DNA of 64,000 bases from NCBI GenBank assembly GCA_031216445.1, contig CM062210.1, positions 5,452,501 to 5,516,500 of the forward strand. The letters are read 5' to 3'. This document shows, piece after piece, positions 1-11,960 of the stretch; the stretch's first letter is position 1; every line of letters starts with the position of its first letter. The position numbers and the translations under genes are program-made. The notes below the pieces were generated by a model. It was not told the origin of the DNA, made no database searches, and worked only from the letters and a program-made list of their open reading frames with translations. The stretch is from Lateolabrax maculatus. Its lineage: Eukaryota > Chordata > Actinopteri > Acropomatiformes > Lateolabracidae.

Positions 1-1379
1 TTACCTCTCGCAGTAGGTAAATGTCATTGTTAGGTCAGTGCTCTGCACAATTGTAGCAAATTCACATCACTGTCAAATATCGTGTCCCCTGTGTAAACAT
101 GCTAGTGTTATGACTCATTGAAACGACTGGATTTAATGCCTTTTGCAGTGGTCAGAGCGTGAAATAGTGGACTAACAAGATAGTCAGCCGTTGCACTAAA
201 ATAACTACTTAATCTTTTATAGCTTGCTGAGTCTGAGCCAACTGTTTGACTGATCAGTACATATCGTATCTTCTGCTACCAAGACAATAAAAGGCGGCAC
301 AAAAATAGACGCAGGCTTCCCGTCCATCAGTCCTCCACCCAACACAACGCAGAGCCAAGGGCTGTCTGGCTGAGCGCAGTTACAACTCTGTGTGATGTTG
401 TTGTTTTATGACACTCTCACCCACAAAGTATACAGTTTGAGTATTAAACAGTTGAATTCAGAATTCAGGAGAAAAAGCACATTTTTGTTTTGTGTATGCA
501 GGCAAATAATATTTAAACTCTTTTAAAGCAGGTAGTCTCGTTGAAATCAAGGTCTCTTTTTCAAGTATGAACTGAGAACATGAAACATTCGATGTCAGAC
601 AACCACACAACCAGCATACAACACAGCAGAAACAAACAAAAGAGTTAATAAAAACAGTTACAAAAATGATAAAAAACATACATTAATATCTCCAAGGGGA
701 ATAAAATAATATACCTTGAGGGCAGTTTGCAGTTCATCTCATTTAAAAAGGGGATAGTACCAGAAACCAGGTATTTCATAATGGTATTGACCAATAGGCC
801 ATTTGCACTAAGGTTTCCTGTACCTTTACTTTTAGCGAAGAGAACATGTGTTCAGTTTTACATTATGCTCAAGGTTAGTCTATTCTTGCCCAGACAATCT
901 TTTAATAACATCATTGTCATCGATGAATATCTCTCCCCCACAGAATGTACCACATTTCCGCTTGAGATGTCATCTCCTCCAGCTCCTAACAAGTTAGGAC
1001 ACCTCTAAAGCTCTAACCCTAAATATCAGCAGACATTGCAGTTATTTCCTAAGTAAAGAGTTGATAAATGTTTTATTCCAACTGTACGCCTAAAAATAGG
1101 GACAGAAAAATGTGTCATTCTTCAGAATTTCTGGCCAGTTAGGACTGAAACTGTTCTCCTTCTGATGTAAACCACGCTGACCTGGTGTAGGAACATAGTA
1201 AAAAAAGAACAACAGCTCATAAATACAGGTCTACATCTGTGTTTAATGATTTCAGTTTTCAGATGCAACATTTGCATAAAGAACAAAAATGGTTTGTGTC
1301 AATAAGCATCAAGCATACAATGGCACACTCTGGCATCTCACACCCTATTGTTCTCCTGCACTAATCTAGGGCTCGGTCT
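1..1379. other. Non-coding unique DNA, no feature seen
   Basis: AT-rich sequence without a recognisable gene, repeat or microsatellite. Short open frames on both strands (for example a 73-codon minus-strand frame at 458-679 rich in F, V and C) have no domain and look like chance products of AT-rich DNA. Confidence 0.6.
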
Positions 1380-1500
1380 ACGGCTGTGGATTAATTCCAC
1401 TTTAGTTCTAATTAGCATATTTGATTATGCAAAGGAATTCTCTTGACTTTGCCTGGGCTTCCTGAGAGTCTCTATTAATTTCCACCGACGAGGAATACTC
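1380..1500. promoter_or_regulatory. Candidate conserved non-coding element with homeodomain and POU-type motifs
   Basis: A TAATTA-type homeodomain core (1408-1415) lies 8 bp from an octamer-like ATTATGCAAA (1424-1433), with further TTAATT cores at about 1391 and 1475. Dense, well-formed homeodomain and POU motifs in unique DNA are typical of vertebrate developmental enhancers. This rests on motif reading only: the motifs are seen, conservation and enhancer activity are inferred, and AT-rich DNA produces such motifs by chance. Confidence 0.25.
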
Positions 1501-1639
1501 CAATCACAATTAAATGATAAATGGTTAAGTGTTGCATATGGAAATCACAGTCTGTCTTGTTTAGATGCAAGTCTTTTTTTCTATAATGAATAGTTCTGAA
1601 TTAGCATGAAAGGTCACATTCACACCGGGTCGAGGATTT

Positions 1640-1870
1640 TGGCACTCTCCAGTGCATGGTGATTGCTGCTTTACATAAATCATGTAATCCTTCAAACTGT
1701 GTTGAGACGAAACAATATTCCCCTCTAAATGATTTCCTCTGCAAACAAACTTTTCCCCGCAATTTGTGGATCTGCACCCCAAGTATTTGTTTGTGTCTGT
1801 GTATCAGTCTCCCAGACTGGCATCCGAATGCTAATTAGCCCCTTTGAAAAGCCCAATGTCTCTATACTTT
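1640..1870. promoter_or_regulatory. Candidate conserved non-coding element with palindromic homeodomain site
   Basis: A perfect 10-bp palindrome GCTAATTAGC (1830-1839) is followed within 5 bp by CTTTGAA, a TCF/LEF-type core. The surrounding 200 bp is unique, of mixed composition and free of low-complexity runs. Two open frames here lie on opposite strands and overlap, so neither is likely to be coding. Regulatory function is inferred from motifs alone. Confidence 0.22.
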
Positions 1871-4800
1871 TGTACAATTTTAAATAATATCCCCAAAAAC
1901 AGATGTGTTGTGAAGTCTTGTTTTCATGGTTCATAAGGTGGGAGATAGGAACCAGTTAGATTAACTTTTTTTGATAAGTTAATGTAAAGTCACTCTTGCG
2001 GTCGTTGTGTGTTAGTATTCAATCGAAGGGTAATGGGTCCAATCAGCCTGAGACAGATTAAAGGAGAAGATGCATCTCCACTTAGATACTTCAGTTAAAA
2101 TCGGCTAAAGGACATTTCCTTTAACCGATGTGAAAAATAACTGGCATTTGGTGTGAGAAAGAGGGAAAAAGACTACAAGAATGCATCTAAAAAAAAAAAG
2201 CATGGATCCACCTCATTGAGTTTCAGTTTTCAAAGCTGCAACAGTGTTTCAAGCTCTCAAATCTCTATCTTTATCACATTTAGGATTTAAATAATAAAAA
2301 GGCATAATTATACATGTTATCTATGACAGGGACCACGCCAGCACAACATGGATTTTGTCTTTTATAAATGACGAGATTTCCGCTGTGCAGCATTCCTAAA
2401 GCCTGTTTGTTTGTGTGTGGTTCAGCCAGAGGTTGCAGTAATCCCCCAGTAGGCCAGAGACTCTGATCTTCCATTACACATTGTATCGAACAGCCTGTGG
2501 GGAGGAAATACAGTTGCTTGTTCTTTCCCCTCCCCAGACAGCCTTTTGTGCTTTGAACAAGTCTTTGTGGTTTACTGGAAAAAGAGCACAATGCAGAACC
2601 ATCACACGTTGTGTGAGAAATGTTCTCCATTGTTTCATTAATCAGCAGCATGTAATCTGTATTTCTTATTCAAGGCTGGTAAGTTAGAAATGAGAGGACA
2701 GCTGTAGGCAATAGCAAAAGAAAAACAAGACGCAAAGATAAGAGCCTACAGGTGAAACAGCAGCCAGACAAATAGTCCTTAAGTGAGGTTTTAAAGGAAT
2801 AGCCTGAAAATATCAGTGAAAAGAACGGTGTGGAAAACGAGGACAACACTGCAGCTTCACTATACTTTATTTAAAACATTATGCAAGTCTGTTCCATCTC
2901 ATAAATAAGTGAGTGTTGACATTTTTAACATTTAACCAACAGCATGTTCCTTCCCTAACCTTAATCAGTCCTCAGCCATTCTGTGTTGGACCACTGAGAA
3001 AACCAACATCACAAGGGACTTTTACATAACAAAAAGGCCACCCATTAATAGTACCAAAAAATGGGGTTTGATTTTATGAAAATATGAAGGATTATAACTT
3101 TAATGGTAAACTTATCTGACTTTAACCAACGTTCCACAGATTTGTGAACAATCCTGTCACTACAGTCAAATATAAATGTATGCCTCTCTCTACCTGATAA
3201 GCCATCATTTTTAATTTCTATAAATTATCCCTCCCTGTGTCCTTCCCTGCCCTAACATCCTGTGTAATTAGGAAACACTGTACATCAATTTAAGGAAACT
3301 ACATGCTCTCAAAATGTCATCGCACTGGGTCTCTAACCCATAAAATTAGAGTATCACCGAGACTGAAAATGGGTTGAGTAGCAACAGAGCACAGTGTTGA
3401 AAGTAAAACTCCACAGGGGACAGCGTTTGAAAGCAAACCACTTAAAATGACTAAGACTACATGTTTTATTAAACATGGATTGATGTCTAATGCCAGAGTT
3501 TGTTTCTTGATTGAAAGAAATGCAAGCAGCTACACAGACACGTTGATGTTTTTAAAGATTTTTAAAGATTGTAATTATAAAGGGTTAATTGTACATGGAA
3601 ATAATTATGAGTTGTGGCTTTTGAATGTACTTGTTGTGTAAATGTAAAATATAGCATAGAGCAGCAGAATGGGACAGAAGACAAATCAGGGATAGAATTG
3701 CAGTCGGGTCCCTGTTAATAAAAATGTAGACACTAAATAGGAAATGATGGTGAAGGTGACTGAGAGAGAGAGCTCATTGAGCATTTTGCAAACGATGAGT
3801 GTGCATCACAAGTGCAGAACTAAAGGCTGTTATGTAAAACAAGCTCATTTGGACACAAAAAGTGAAACATCCTGTGCATCCACAAAATCTCTCTTCCATT
3901 CAAACAGTTCTTCCTGGAACAAGTCCAGACCAAAGAGGGAGTTTATGTTTAAAACCTGTGAATAAAGTTACTGTGCCAGTTGTGGGTAGAGAAGGATGAC
4001 ATTATTTTGGCTGGTGCCCTGTGCCATAAAATATATTCAATTACAGTGAATGTACTTTAGTCTGCAGCATGATATTTGAATTAAATGGATTAGGTCCGTA
4101 AGAGGAAGCATTAATCAAAGTTTTAGAATTGATCAGTATCCCCTTTTCTCCCTCACAAACAACCACAAAAAACTGATTTAATATTATTAATTTACTTAAT
4201 TAACCCTGATGTTGTGTTTTGGGTCGTGGAGACAACACAGAAACATACTCAATATTGTTTTATCAGCTCAATACTGTCTGACTTTTCCCAATTATACTAA
4301 ACATGAATGCATGAATGAATGATTGGAGTTGACAGTAGTTTTCACATAGCACAACAAAAGTTCAACAATGAAGATCTTTTCTCTCACATTTTGCCTTTTA
4401 TCTTATAAAACCAGAAAGTGAGAAAGTAGAAGTGCTGGATAAGATTAGAGCAAAAAGAAAAAGCAGAAATGTACAGCAGAAAGTCCTTACGTTCTCTCAT
4501 ATTATAACAGGACTGCATTTAAGTCTTTATTTAAGATTTAAGTTTACCGCATCAAACCAAGCCAATCGGCTCTTGGTTGCAGATCTAGTATCACAGAAGC
4601 CAACATTACCTCCAGGATGTCCAGGAAGATTCAGCAGAGATGTTCTATCTTCGACCGGCTGGCTTTACTCCACCGCAGCCACCATCCACAGGCTCCAATC
4701 ACCAAAGTCTTTTTTCAATAAATACTGCTATACACTTCGAAATGATCTTTTCTTATTAAACTTCTATTAAACCATAATAATTCAAAAACATTTATTCCAT

Positions 4801-5510
4801 GTTTCAAGCTATAACCGTTAACACTAGATTTTAGTTTCACAATGTGCAGTAATGGATAATGAAAACTCATTGCTCCATGTAACTCAGATTATTTCAAACT
4901 GAATATATCAGACCAGTATATTAAACATAATGAGTGTAGAGAGACTCATTGTTCATAGAAATGTCCTGTTAATAAAGCTAAGACAAGAAATATGGAGAGA
5001 GGAAGGGGTATGAAATGCAACAAAAGTCAGTTGTTGGAACTGAACTAGGAACATTGTGGTTATATGGAATGTGTCCTAACTGTTGCAACCTTTCAATTTA
5101 TTTGCTTTATCATTTATTTCATTATTAGGTTTTTTTCTTTTGGAGTCTGTTTTGTCCATCTTTTGCTATGTACACAAAAACAGAATAAATGGGAAGACAA
5201 ACTATAATTGCCTTTTATCGAGCCAGAACTTGTCTGCTTCCAAGCAGATGACAGCTCCTGGAGGGAGAAAGGGGTCTGTGGTATTGATAATGTTCTACAG
5301 CCTACAGATATTGGAAAATGAGTGGTGGCCTCCCATGAACCCAGTCTGGTCACAGGAAACAACCTGAGGGACGACATGTCTGAGCTGCAGAGTAAAAACA
5401 TTAGCTGTTCCGTGGTTTTTTGGGGATATTATTTATTTAAAAGATGACATTGCGTGAGTGTAGAGAGAAGGATGCAACATTTTCCAAAAAATCATAATTG
5501 AAATTATAAG
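1871..5510. other. Non-coding unique DNA
   Basis: About 3.6 kb without gene, recognised transposon or long microsatellite. It contains a short hairpin at 2101-2128 and a direct duplication of a 12-bp TTTTTAAAGATT unit near 3549. Open frames (the longest near 2280-2651 minus and 4432-4770 plus, 112-123 codons) lack domains, and none shows a coding-like block bounded by splice sites. Confidence 0.5.
2101..2128. repeat. Short inverted repeat (hairpin)
   Basis: Arms of 12 bp (2101-2112 and 2117-2128) are reverse complements with one mismatch and enclose a 4-base CATT loop. The only other feature nearby is unique DNA. It is too short for a microRNA precursor. A dyad binding site or chance are both possible. 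Confidence 0.5.
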
Positions 5511-5822
5511 TTCCATCCATCAATTATCCATACCACCTATCCTTAGAGGGTCGCAGGGAGCCGATTTCAGTTGACATTAGGCAAGAGGCCGGGTAAACCC
5601 TGGACTGGTTGCCAGTCAATCACAGGGCTGACACACAGAGACAAAGAACCATTCACACCTACGGGCAATTTAGAGTCACCAATTAACCTGCATATCTTTG
5701 GACTGGGGGGATAAAGCCAGAGAACCCACACAAGCATGGGGAGAACATGCGACTCCACACAGAAAGTCGAAACCTCTTTGCTGTGAGGCGACAGTGCTAA
5801 ACACAGCAACACCGTGCCGCAC
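5511..5822 (-). mobile_element. tRNA-derived SINE copy, nearly full length
   Basis: Read on the minus strand, the element begins at 5822 with a GCGGCACGGTG head followed by a Pol III-like stretch (TTAGCACTGTCGCCTC, then a decayed B-box-like GGTTTCGAC) and runs about 310 bp. It ends in a GGAT-type tail, seen as CCATCCATC at 5514-5522 on the plus strand. The body carries segments I recognise from a very common fish repeat (GGGCAATTTAGAGTCACC, AGAACATGCGACTCCACAC). The tail is preceded on the minus strand by a 'ggataggtggtatgg' stretch resembling the 3' end of RTE/Rex3 LINEs, which suggests mobilisation by such a LINE. A second, more decayed copy lies 1.4 kb away in the same orientation. Sequence identity is certain as a repeat; the family name is not assigned. 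Confidence 0.75.
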
Positions 5823-7201
5823 TAAATTATAACTTGCAAAAGTAATTTCAAAGCTCTGCAGGCTGAATTAATTCTGCAGCTGCCTTTGGGTAATTGTTAG
5901 TAGCTCAAGGCTATTTAGAAAGTATCCCATGCAAATCTTCTCTGCTGGAGGTTCAGTTTGTACAGAGCAGAGTAATACGACTCAAAAACCTTATTGATTT
6001 CTCAGAGCTTATACAGCATTGTAAGAGCCACCCTCCATCTGGGGGATCAGACTACAAGGAGCTTAGTACTTGAGTTGACAAAAAGTTGACTACATTAAGA
6101 GTCATATTCATCCCAATCAGACACATATTAATGCAGTGCAGGTTACCCTAATGAACAGTGTAAGTATTAAGTCTTTCACTTAATACTTAACACATATATG
6201 CAGGTATATGTTGGTATATTGGCTGAGCAGCATATTTTTAACCTTATATGCTGTTGGCATCAGATTATTTGATTGGTGCAGAGAGGAAGCAGAGCAGGTT
6301 TGTATGATTTTGCCTTGAGCAAGGTTCATATTTTTTTTAGAAAGTTCCAGAAAAGCCCAAAATTTAGACATTTTAGGATTGCTCTGATTGCACTCCATCA
6401 CCCAAACAAACAACACAAAATGACATTGTGTGTCAGACGGCATTCGCTACGCTGTTTTTTTTTTTCATCCTTTGCTGCAGTTAAATTCTCAAAATTGAAT
6501 TGTCAAATATCATCGGAAAGACAACCACAAAAATCAAAACCGCAAAGGTTAAGTCAAAATAAATGACTCAGAGGGTGAACACAGATGTTCGCCGGCGGAG
6601 CAAACATGAACGTTTTCTCTCACACATAAGCAAAGAGAGCGAGAGTAAAGGAAAACATGGAGTGGAGTGATTAGGGATTTGAAAGAACACAGTGTTTCCC
6701 AACCTTAAACAAGTATTTTGAGTTCCTTACCATAAAAAGCTTAATAATGCTTCAGTTGCTATGTTTAGCTACAAGAGTGGATATAGTATGAAAACAAATG
6801 AAATATGTACGTAAGTGAATATCCGTATATACATTTTGCATCTTGCCGGATTTCAGGGAATTTAACATTTTTCTACCAGTATATAAATGTGATTTAGAAG
6901 ATGAGGTTGAATAAGGCTCCACATCCCCACCGTTTGCCCCTCCATCATCTGTACAAACATCTTCTTCTTTCATTATTTATTTGTAAGAACATTGGTAGTG
7001 TCAACAGTTAAGTATTCAATAAGGCTGTGACAAGGCTGCTAAAAGCACATTTAAATGGAAGGGCTTTCATGATGCACTGTTTAGTCTTGAGGTGTACTGA
7101 AGCTAACTCATTTCTTCATTCTTCATGCTCCTATCCCGACAAATACTGCACTGAAGGAGGAAAACCGACTTGAACAGACCAGCCATTCTTATCTGTTAGT
7201 C
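5823..7201. other. Non-coding unique DNA between two SINE copies
   Basis: No gene or repeat recognised. A 10-base T run lies near 6455. Overlapping 87- to 97-codon frames on opposite strands around 6180-6566 have no domain. Confidence 0.5.
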
Positions 7202-7371
7202 ATTTAGGATGCCCAGTCGCCCTAAACTGCATGTCTGAGGAGCCTGGGAGGAAACTGGAGAACGAGGGCGACATGGAGAATATGTGATCTCAACACAGAA
7301 AGCACCGTGGCGACAAGCACTAGTCATTCTTGATGCGAGGTGACAGTCCAACCACTTAGCCACTGTGATGC
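7202..7371 (-). mobile_element. Degraded fragment of the same tRNA-derived SINE
   Basis: Several blocks align in order with the copy at 5511-5822: the CCTAAACTGCATGTCT segment, the GGGAGGAAACTGGAGAAC segment, CAACACAGAAAG, GCGAGGTGACAGT, and the head CCACTTAGCCACTGTGATGCC. The tail half is missing, and the middle has an extra piece around 7310-7335. Orientation matches the other copy. Divergence is high, so this is an old insertion. Confidence 0.65.
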
Positions 7372-8006
7372 CCAAATAGATCTGGGTTACACGGGCTGAT
7401 GTCTTCCACTTTATCCTCTGTGGGTTCGTTTATCATTCTTTTAATATCTGAATTAGACTGCTGTATGAATTCTTACTCTGCTTTATCACATCATTCTTTT
7501 TAGCTCAGAAGTTATTGGAAATGTGGATGTTATGAAAACTGATTAGCTCAAATATCCTTAAAAACCATTGACAGAACAAAACACATCATTCATTTATTTG
7601 TCCGTACATTCAGTTACAATGAAACTATGAGGACATGACAAATTACTTCTACACTGTAGAATGACTTGTACATATATTCTGTATGGCCTAAGAGAAAATT
7701 CAAGCTGGATAATTTTGAGACTGGACCATCATGAAAAGTTGTAAAGCTGATGTTATAAAGCTCAGAAGTAATAATAAGGCAAAAGAAGAAAAGGCAGACA
7801 GAACAGACTGCAGGCGTGTGGCTTTAGAATAAAGAGAATGATGCTGAGGGAGAGAAGAAAGAGGATGTGATAAAAATAAGAGGGGGTAGAAAGAAAGGGG
7901 TACAGAAGCAGTAGGCCATCCTGACAAGTAAGAATCCTGCCTGATCACAAGAGTTGTTCTCAGATCAGATGCTGAAGTCAGCGCATTTGAAGCAGCAGAA
8001 GCCACC
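7372..8006. other. Non-coding DNA entering a purine-rich tract
   Basis: From about 7740 to 8220 the plus strand is strongly enriched in A and G. The 169-codon minus-strand frame at 7700-8209 (rich in S, L and F) is the pyrimidine complement of this tract and is not credible as a protein. No splice structure or domain is seen. Confidence 0.5.
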
Positions 8007-8153
8007 ATGGGAATAAATTCCTCCAAAGCAAGGGAAGACGGAGCAAAAAAGAAAGAGGCAGAAGCCGAGAGATATGGAGATGGAGAAAGAGGACAGAAAG
8101 CAAAGACGTCGTCCCCCGCTGGTTCTTCAATCCAATGTGCGAATGTAATTTGA
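8007..8153 (+). other. 48-codon ORF in optimal Kozak context with N-myristoylation-type start (unproven)
   Basis: The start codon is embedded in GCCACCATGG, a perfect vertebrate initiation context. The frame reads 48 codons to a TGA at 8151. The predicted peptide begins MGINSSKA, which fits the N-myristoylation pattern (Gly2, small residue at position 6, Lys at 7). It continues as a highly charged Lys/Glu/Arg-rich stretch and ends with a Ser-rich segment and one Cys. No family is recognised. No strong splice donor is visible before the stop, and the tract is purine-rich, which favours open frames in this direction by composition. It may be a microprotein, a decayed first exon, or chance. Confidence 0.15.
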
Positions 8154-10384
8154 TGAATCTCAAGGATTACTGAGGAAGGAGAAAAAGTGCAAGAAGGAAG
8201 GAAAAACAAAAAATTAAAAAATAAAGACAGGCCTAAGAAGTACCACAGTTCTAGTTGGATGTGAGTGTTAGTTGCTGGTTGTACTGTTAGCTAAAGCATG
8301 AAACTCCAAGGGTGGTGATGTCCAACAGTCAACAGGTACTTGATTACTTGCACAAAGATACACTGTTTAATAGTTTGGTGTGCTGAGTGAGTATCATTCC
8401 AACGGTTGTGCCACATTCACGTCATATGGGATGGATGGTAGAGATACGAGAGATTTCCATCCTCATCATTTCATGTCATTTGACAGCACTGATAATATAA
8501 CACTATATCCCATCAAGTCCTCCAAACTAAACGACAAAATACGACGTTCGGCCGTCCTCTCTAGAGCAGCACACAGAAATGTTTTGTCACTTGAACATAA
8601 ATGTGTAGTTTTGGGGCACTTGATGAAACATCTGATGCTGTCATTGTTGTTGGGAGGACGGTCTCCTACATCCATTAACTTTGGGTTTAATTACCTTAAA
8701 CGATTGACTTTGGCTGACGTGAGGCGCTTCCATATTATTAAGCTCCAAAACAATTAACTGCAACATTTGTTGTTTGGCCTAATGATAGATTTCTGTATTA
8801 ACTGGATGATAAATTTAATCTAAAATGTCCTTTATAGACAGAAAAAGAATGAATGAACCATATTTAAAGCATTTAGAAAACGTTTTTGAAAAGAAGAAAC
8901 TTTTAAAACTGTCTCAACTCAGGGGCTAAATCCTCCAAGCAAAGCCTTAATTTCTTATGATAAAATATGTCATACGGCAACAAAGCTTGGCCCATTCAAA
9001 AGCAACCTTGACATGACACGCTTTCTCATTAAATTGTATGCTATGTATTATTTTGACCAAAAAATGTGACAAAATTCTCTGTTCTTTTTTTTTTTTTATA
9101 AAAGCAAAAGTGGCCCAGGCTGTGATGTGTGGAGACCGTCCATGTCAGCACTGCCATGAGGACTACACAGCCCATATCTTCCTTTAGGTCAGCCAAATGG
9201 CCAACTTGGCCTGGGGAAAGAGACAATTAAAAGAAACCGCTCTTTTATGTACAGAATACATGAAGAGCAGACCGCAGGGCCTCCCCAGGGTATCACAAAA
9301 ATCATTCGACAGGATATTTGAACAGTTGAATAATGTGCAAATACTGTGAAGTGCTGCAGAGAGTTTGTCAGAAAGTGCTTATCCTCCTTGTAGTTGTGTA
9401 GAAACAAGTAGGAAACCCAGTTCTATGCTCCTTCAGCAGAAAATTACTATATTACAGTGTACATGCAAGCATTACCCTACCCCAATTAAGGTAATAGCTT
9501 GATTAAAAGATTGATATGGTTCACAGGAACCCGACCCTGCAATAAGCTCATATTAGTTGCCTGGTGATCGAGGTAGTTTGTAGGAGGATGTGTGATTGCT
9601 TACATGATTAAAATAAATAAGAATACAATAGTTCCTACTGTATTTGAGGTATTATGTTGCCATGAATTGTTTTAACAATTTTTATAGTGATGAACTTACT
9701 GTATATTACATGTCTGGCAAAACAATTATTTAATTAGGCGAAATGGTTTAAATTGTCAAACCAGTCTTGGCCCCACAAAGTCTTTAGAATCATAACACCT
9801 AATACTCCATACAAACAATGCACTGTAAGTCAATATTGCTCCAACACGTAATACAGACAAAAAAGCACAGAAAACACCTGTAAAGTAAAATAATTACCAT
9901 GCAAATCATATTGCAATGTATAATGCAGTACCATCAACAGTTACATACAATAAAAAATGTTGTTTATAAATACATTTTATAATCTACAGTATTTCTCCAT
10001 TCAGATCTAGATATACTAAAGCATCAAATTTGAAAAGCCTACTGCAGCTATATATTCGTATATGTCATCTCTGATGGACTATTCAACAGATTATAATATT
10101 TCTACTCTAAAGAGACTTCGATTGCATGCATGAAATAAATTGATGTGCCATCGGATAGACTAGACTTGTATAGTTTGGAAAAAAATGCGCCCAAATAAGT
10201 TGAAATGTCAAACCAAACTCAGCATCTTCCTGCTATCTCAAGCTGCCTGAAAGCTACAGGCAATCTGTTGGAGCTCATGCAGCAGCATTGCTTCTCTTGA
10301 TCTGCGTGGTGCCATGTTTGTTTGTTTGTACGTTGTTGACAGGTCCGCCAGCTCCGCCTCCCTAATTTCCATATCGAGATAAGA
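8154..10384. other. Non-coding DNA, AT-rich in its second half
   Basis: No gene recognised. There is an interrupted T run near 9085-9099, and 9600-10160 is very AT-rich with no repeat that I can name. The 125-codon plus frame at 8380-8757 overlaps a minus frame and lacks any domain. Confidence 0.5.
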
Positions 10385-10505
10385 TCGCAATGCAGGCAGA
10401 ATCGAGATGAGGAGAATGCTTATACATATCAGATGTAAATGTAAGGATAAGCCAGATCAGATACAGATACAGATATTAATACCTGGTGTAAATAACACGT
10501 TTGAT
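10385..10505. repeat. Possible short fragment of dispersed repeat family E
   Basis: A stretch with three CAGATA units is followed by ACCTGGTGTAAAT. It resembles the ACCGGGTGTAAAC and TATCTGGTT blocks of the segment at 29427-29625. The shared region is short and diverged, so this is tentative. Confidence 0.25.
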
Positions 10506-11520
10506 TATAATCAAATTCTTGCACAGGCAGACATGTTCAGTACAGCTAACGGGGAAGTGGTTGAGGTGACAGAGACAGGCAGCCATGTCTGTCTGGTAGT
10601 GATGCTAAACTGGAACCAAGGAGTTATAGGGACACACATAGGGAGAGACCCGGTTCAATTGCAGAATGTCAGCAGTGTAACACTCCTGACTCCTGAAGAT
10701 GTTTAGCTGGACGTCCAGGGGAAAAGGAATAGCCTAAGTGTTTTAACACCCTGCCATTATAAGTCAAACTGTAGTGAACATCGGTCTCCAACAGTGAATG
10801 TCAAGGGCAGAGGCAAAGTCAGAGGGATGAGCCTATATACTGTAAAAGAAGCCATTTGTCACTGTTCTGCATTGTATTACAGAGGCTCCAATTTGTAGCC
10901 GCAGCACAGAATCATACAGGCAGAGGAGGGGAAAAAATATCCTCTATCAAGTCTTACAGCGTAGATAAGCTCTACAAAGCCGCCATGCAATACTCCTCCA
11001 GTCCTCTTTTGCATTTTGGAAAAATCCTCAGGAGGTAGACCGGAAAACACTGTTAAGTTTTTGATTTGAATCAATGGTTTGTTCAAATGGCTAACATCAT
11101 AACAGATTACCTTTGCTGGGTTCTTCTTTTCACTCACCTGCAGGAAATCCTCTAACTGGAAGAATCAGATAAACCGGCTTTTGCTGCCAGATTTGCAGAG
11201 AATCCTGCAAATGGCAAGACGAATGTTCCAACTCACAAAGGGATAATATATCCCTTGCAATTTCATCTTCTGTTGCTGAAGTTTAGTTTCAAGCAACGTT
11301 ACGTTCGCTACAATGTAGTTCTCTATATTTAGTCCATCTTGATCAATGCTCGATGATAGAGCCATTTTCTGGCTGCGGGCATTAGTGCAGCCATTAAACT
11401 TTCTCTGATGCAGCACTTTCTGTGTAAGTGGACAATTTTGCTGACTTTCCTATTGCAGGTCGATGATAAATTGGATTCTAAGTAAACAGTGATGAAGCAC
11501 CTTAAGCAGTCAGTATTGGC
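10506..11520. other. Non-coding unique DNA
   Basis: No recognisable gene or repeat. Open frames of 60-99 codons on both strands overlap one another and show no domains. Confidence 0.5.
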
Positions 11521-11960
11521 AGTCATAAACCCTGCTCTATATCCTGATGATTCCTAATCATCAGTGACAAATATACTTAGGAGCACCTTTGGGGCACCTT
11601 TGACAGAGGCATTGTGTGCACCCGAGATGAAACCCTCTCCCCCTGGTTGATCAGCTAGTCAACCCGACCTTCTCGCCTCCTGTTGCCATTTTTGGACTAT
11701 ATTTTCACAGTAATCCACTAATCTGACAGTATCTTCAAGCCCTTTCATAATAATCTTTAATAAGGACGACCTTTGATGCCACAGACAGCTTCACTGGGCC
11801 GTTTGATTCCTCCTCAGCATGTCGACAGGCTACTAACCCTCCTCTCTTATCTTGGCTCCCTCTGATATCAAGGCTTAGTTTTCTTCAGGCTGTTGCAGCT
11901 GTTAGTAATGAACTTGGCATTTTTATTCTCCTCCAGCACATTGACAGTCAGAGTTAGTAT
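11521..11960. promoter_or_regulatory. Candidate conserved non-coding block with a perfect 9-bp dyad
   Basis: Unique, compositionally balanced DNA containing a perfect inverted repeat (CTGATGATT at 11544-11552, CCT spacer, AATCATCAG at 11556-11564). ATTA/TAAT cores and several short GC-richer words follow (for example CACCTTTGGGGCACCTTTG at 11584-11602). There is no open frame across it. Enhancer-like function is inferred only from the motif density and lack of low complexity. Confidence 0.2.

Noticed and set aside
7700..8209. 169-codon minus-strand frame, the longest in the window
   Set aside because: It is the pyrimidine complement of a purine-rich tract, gives a Ser/Leu/Phe-rich low-complexity product, and has no domain or splice structure.
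10407..10706. 99-codon frame containing a QIQIQIL run
   Set aside because: The run derives from CAGATA simple repeats, and the remainder has no domain.
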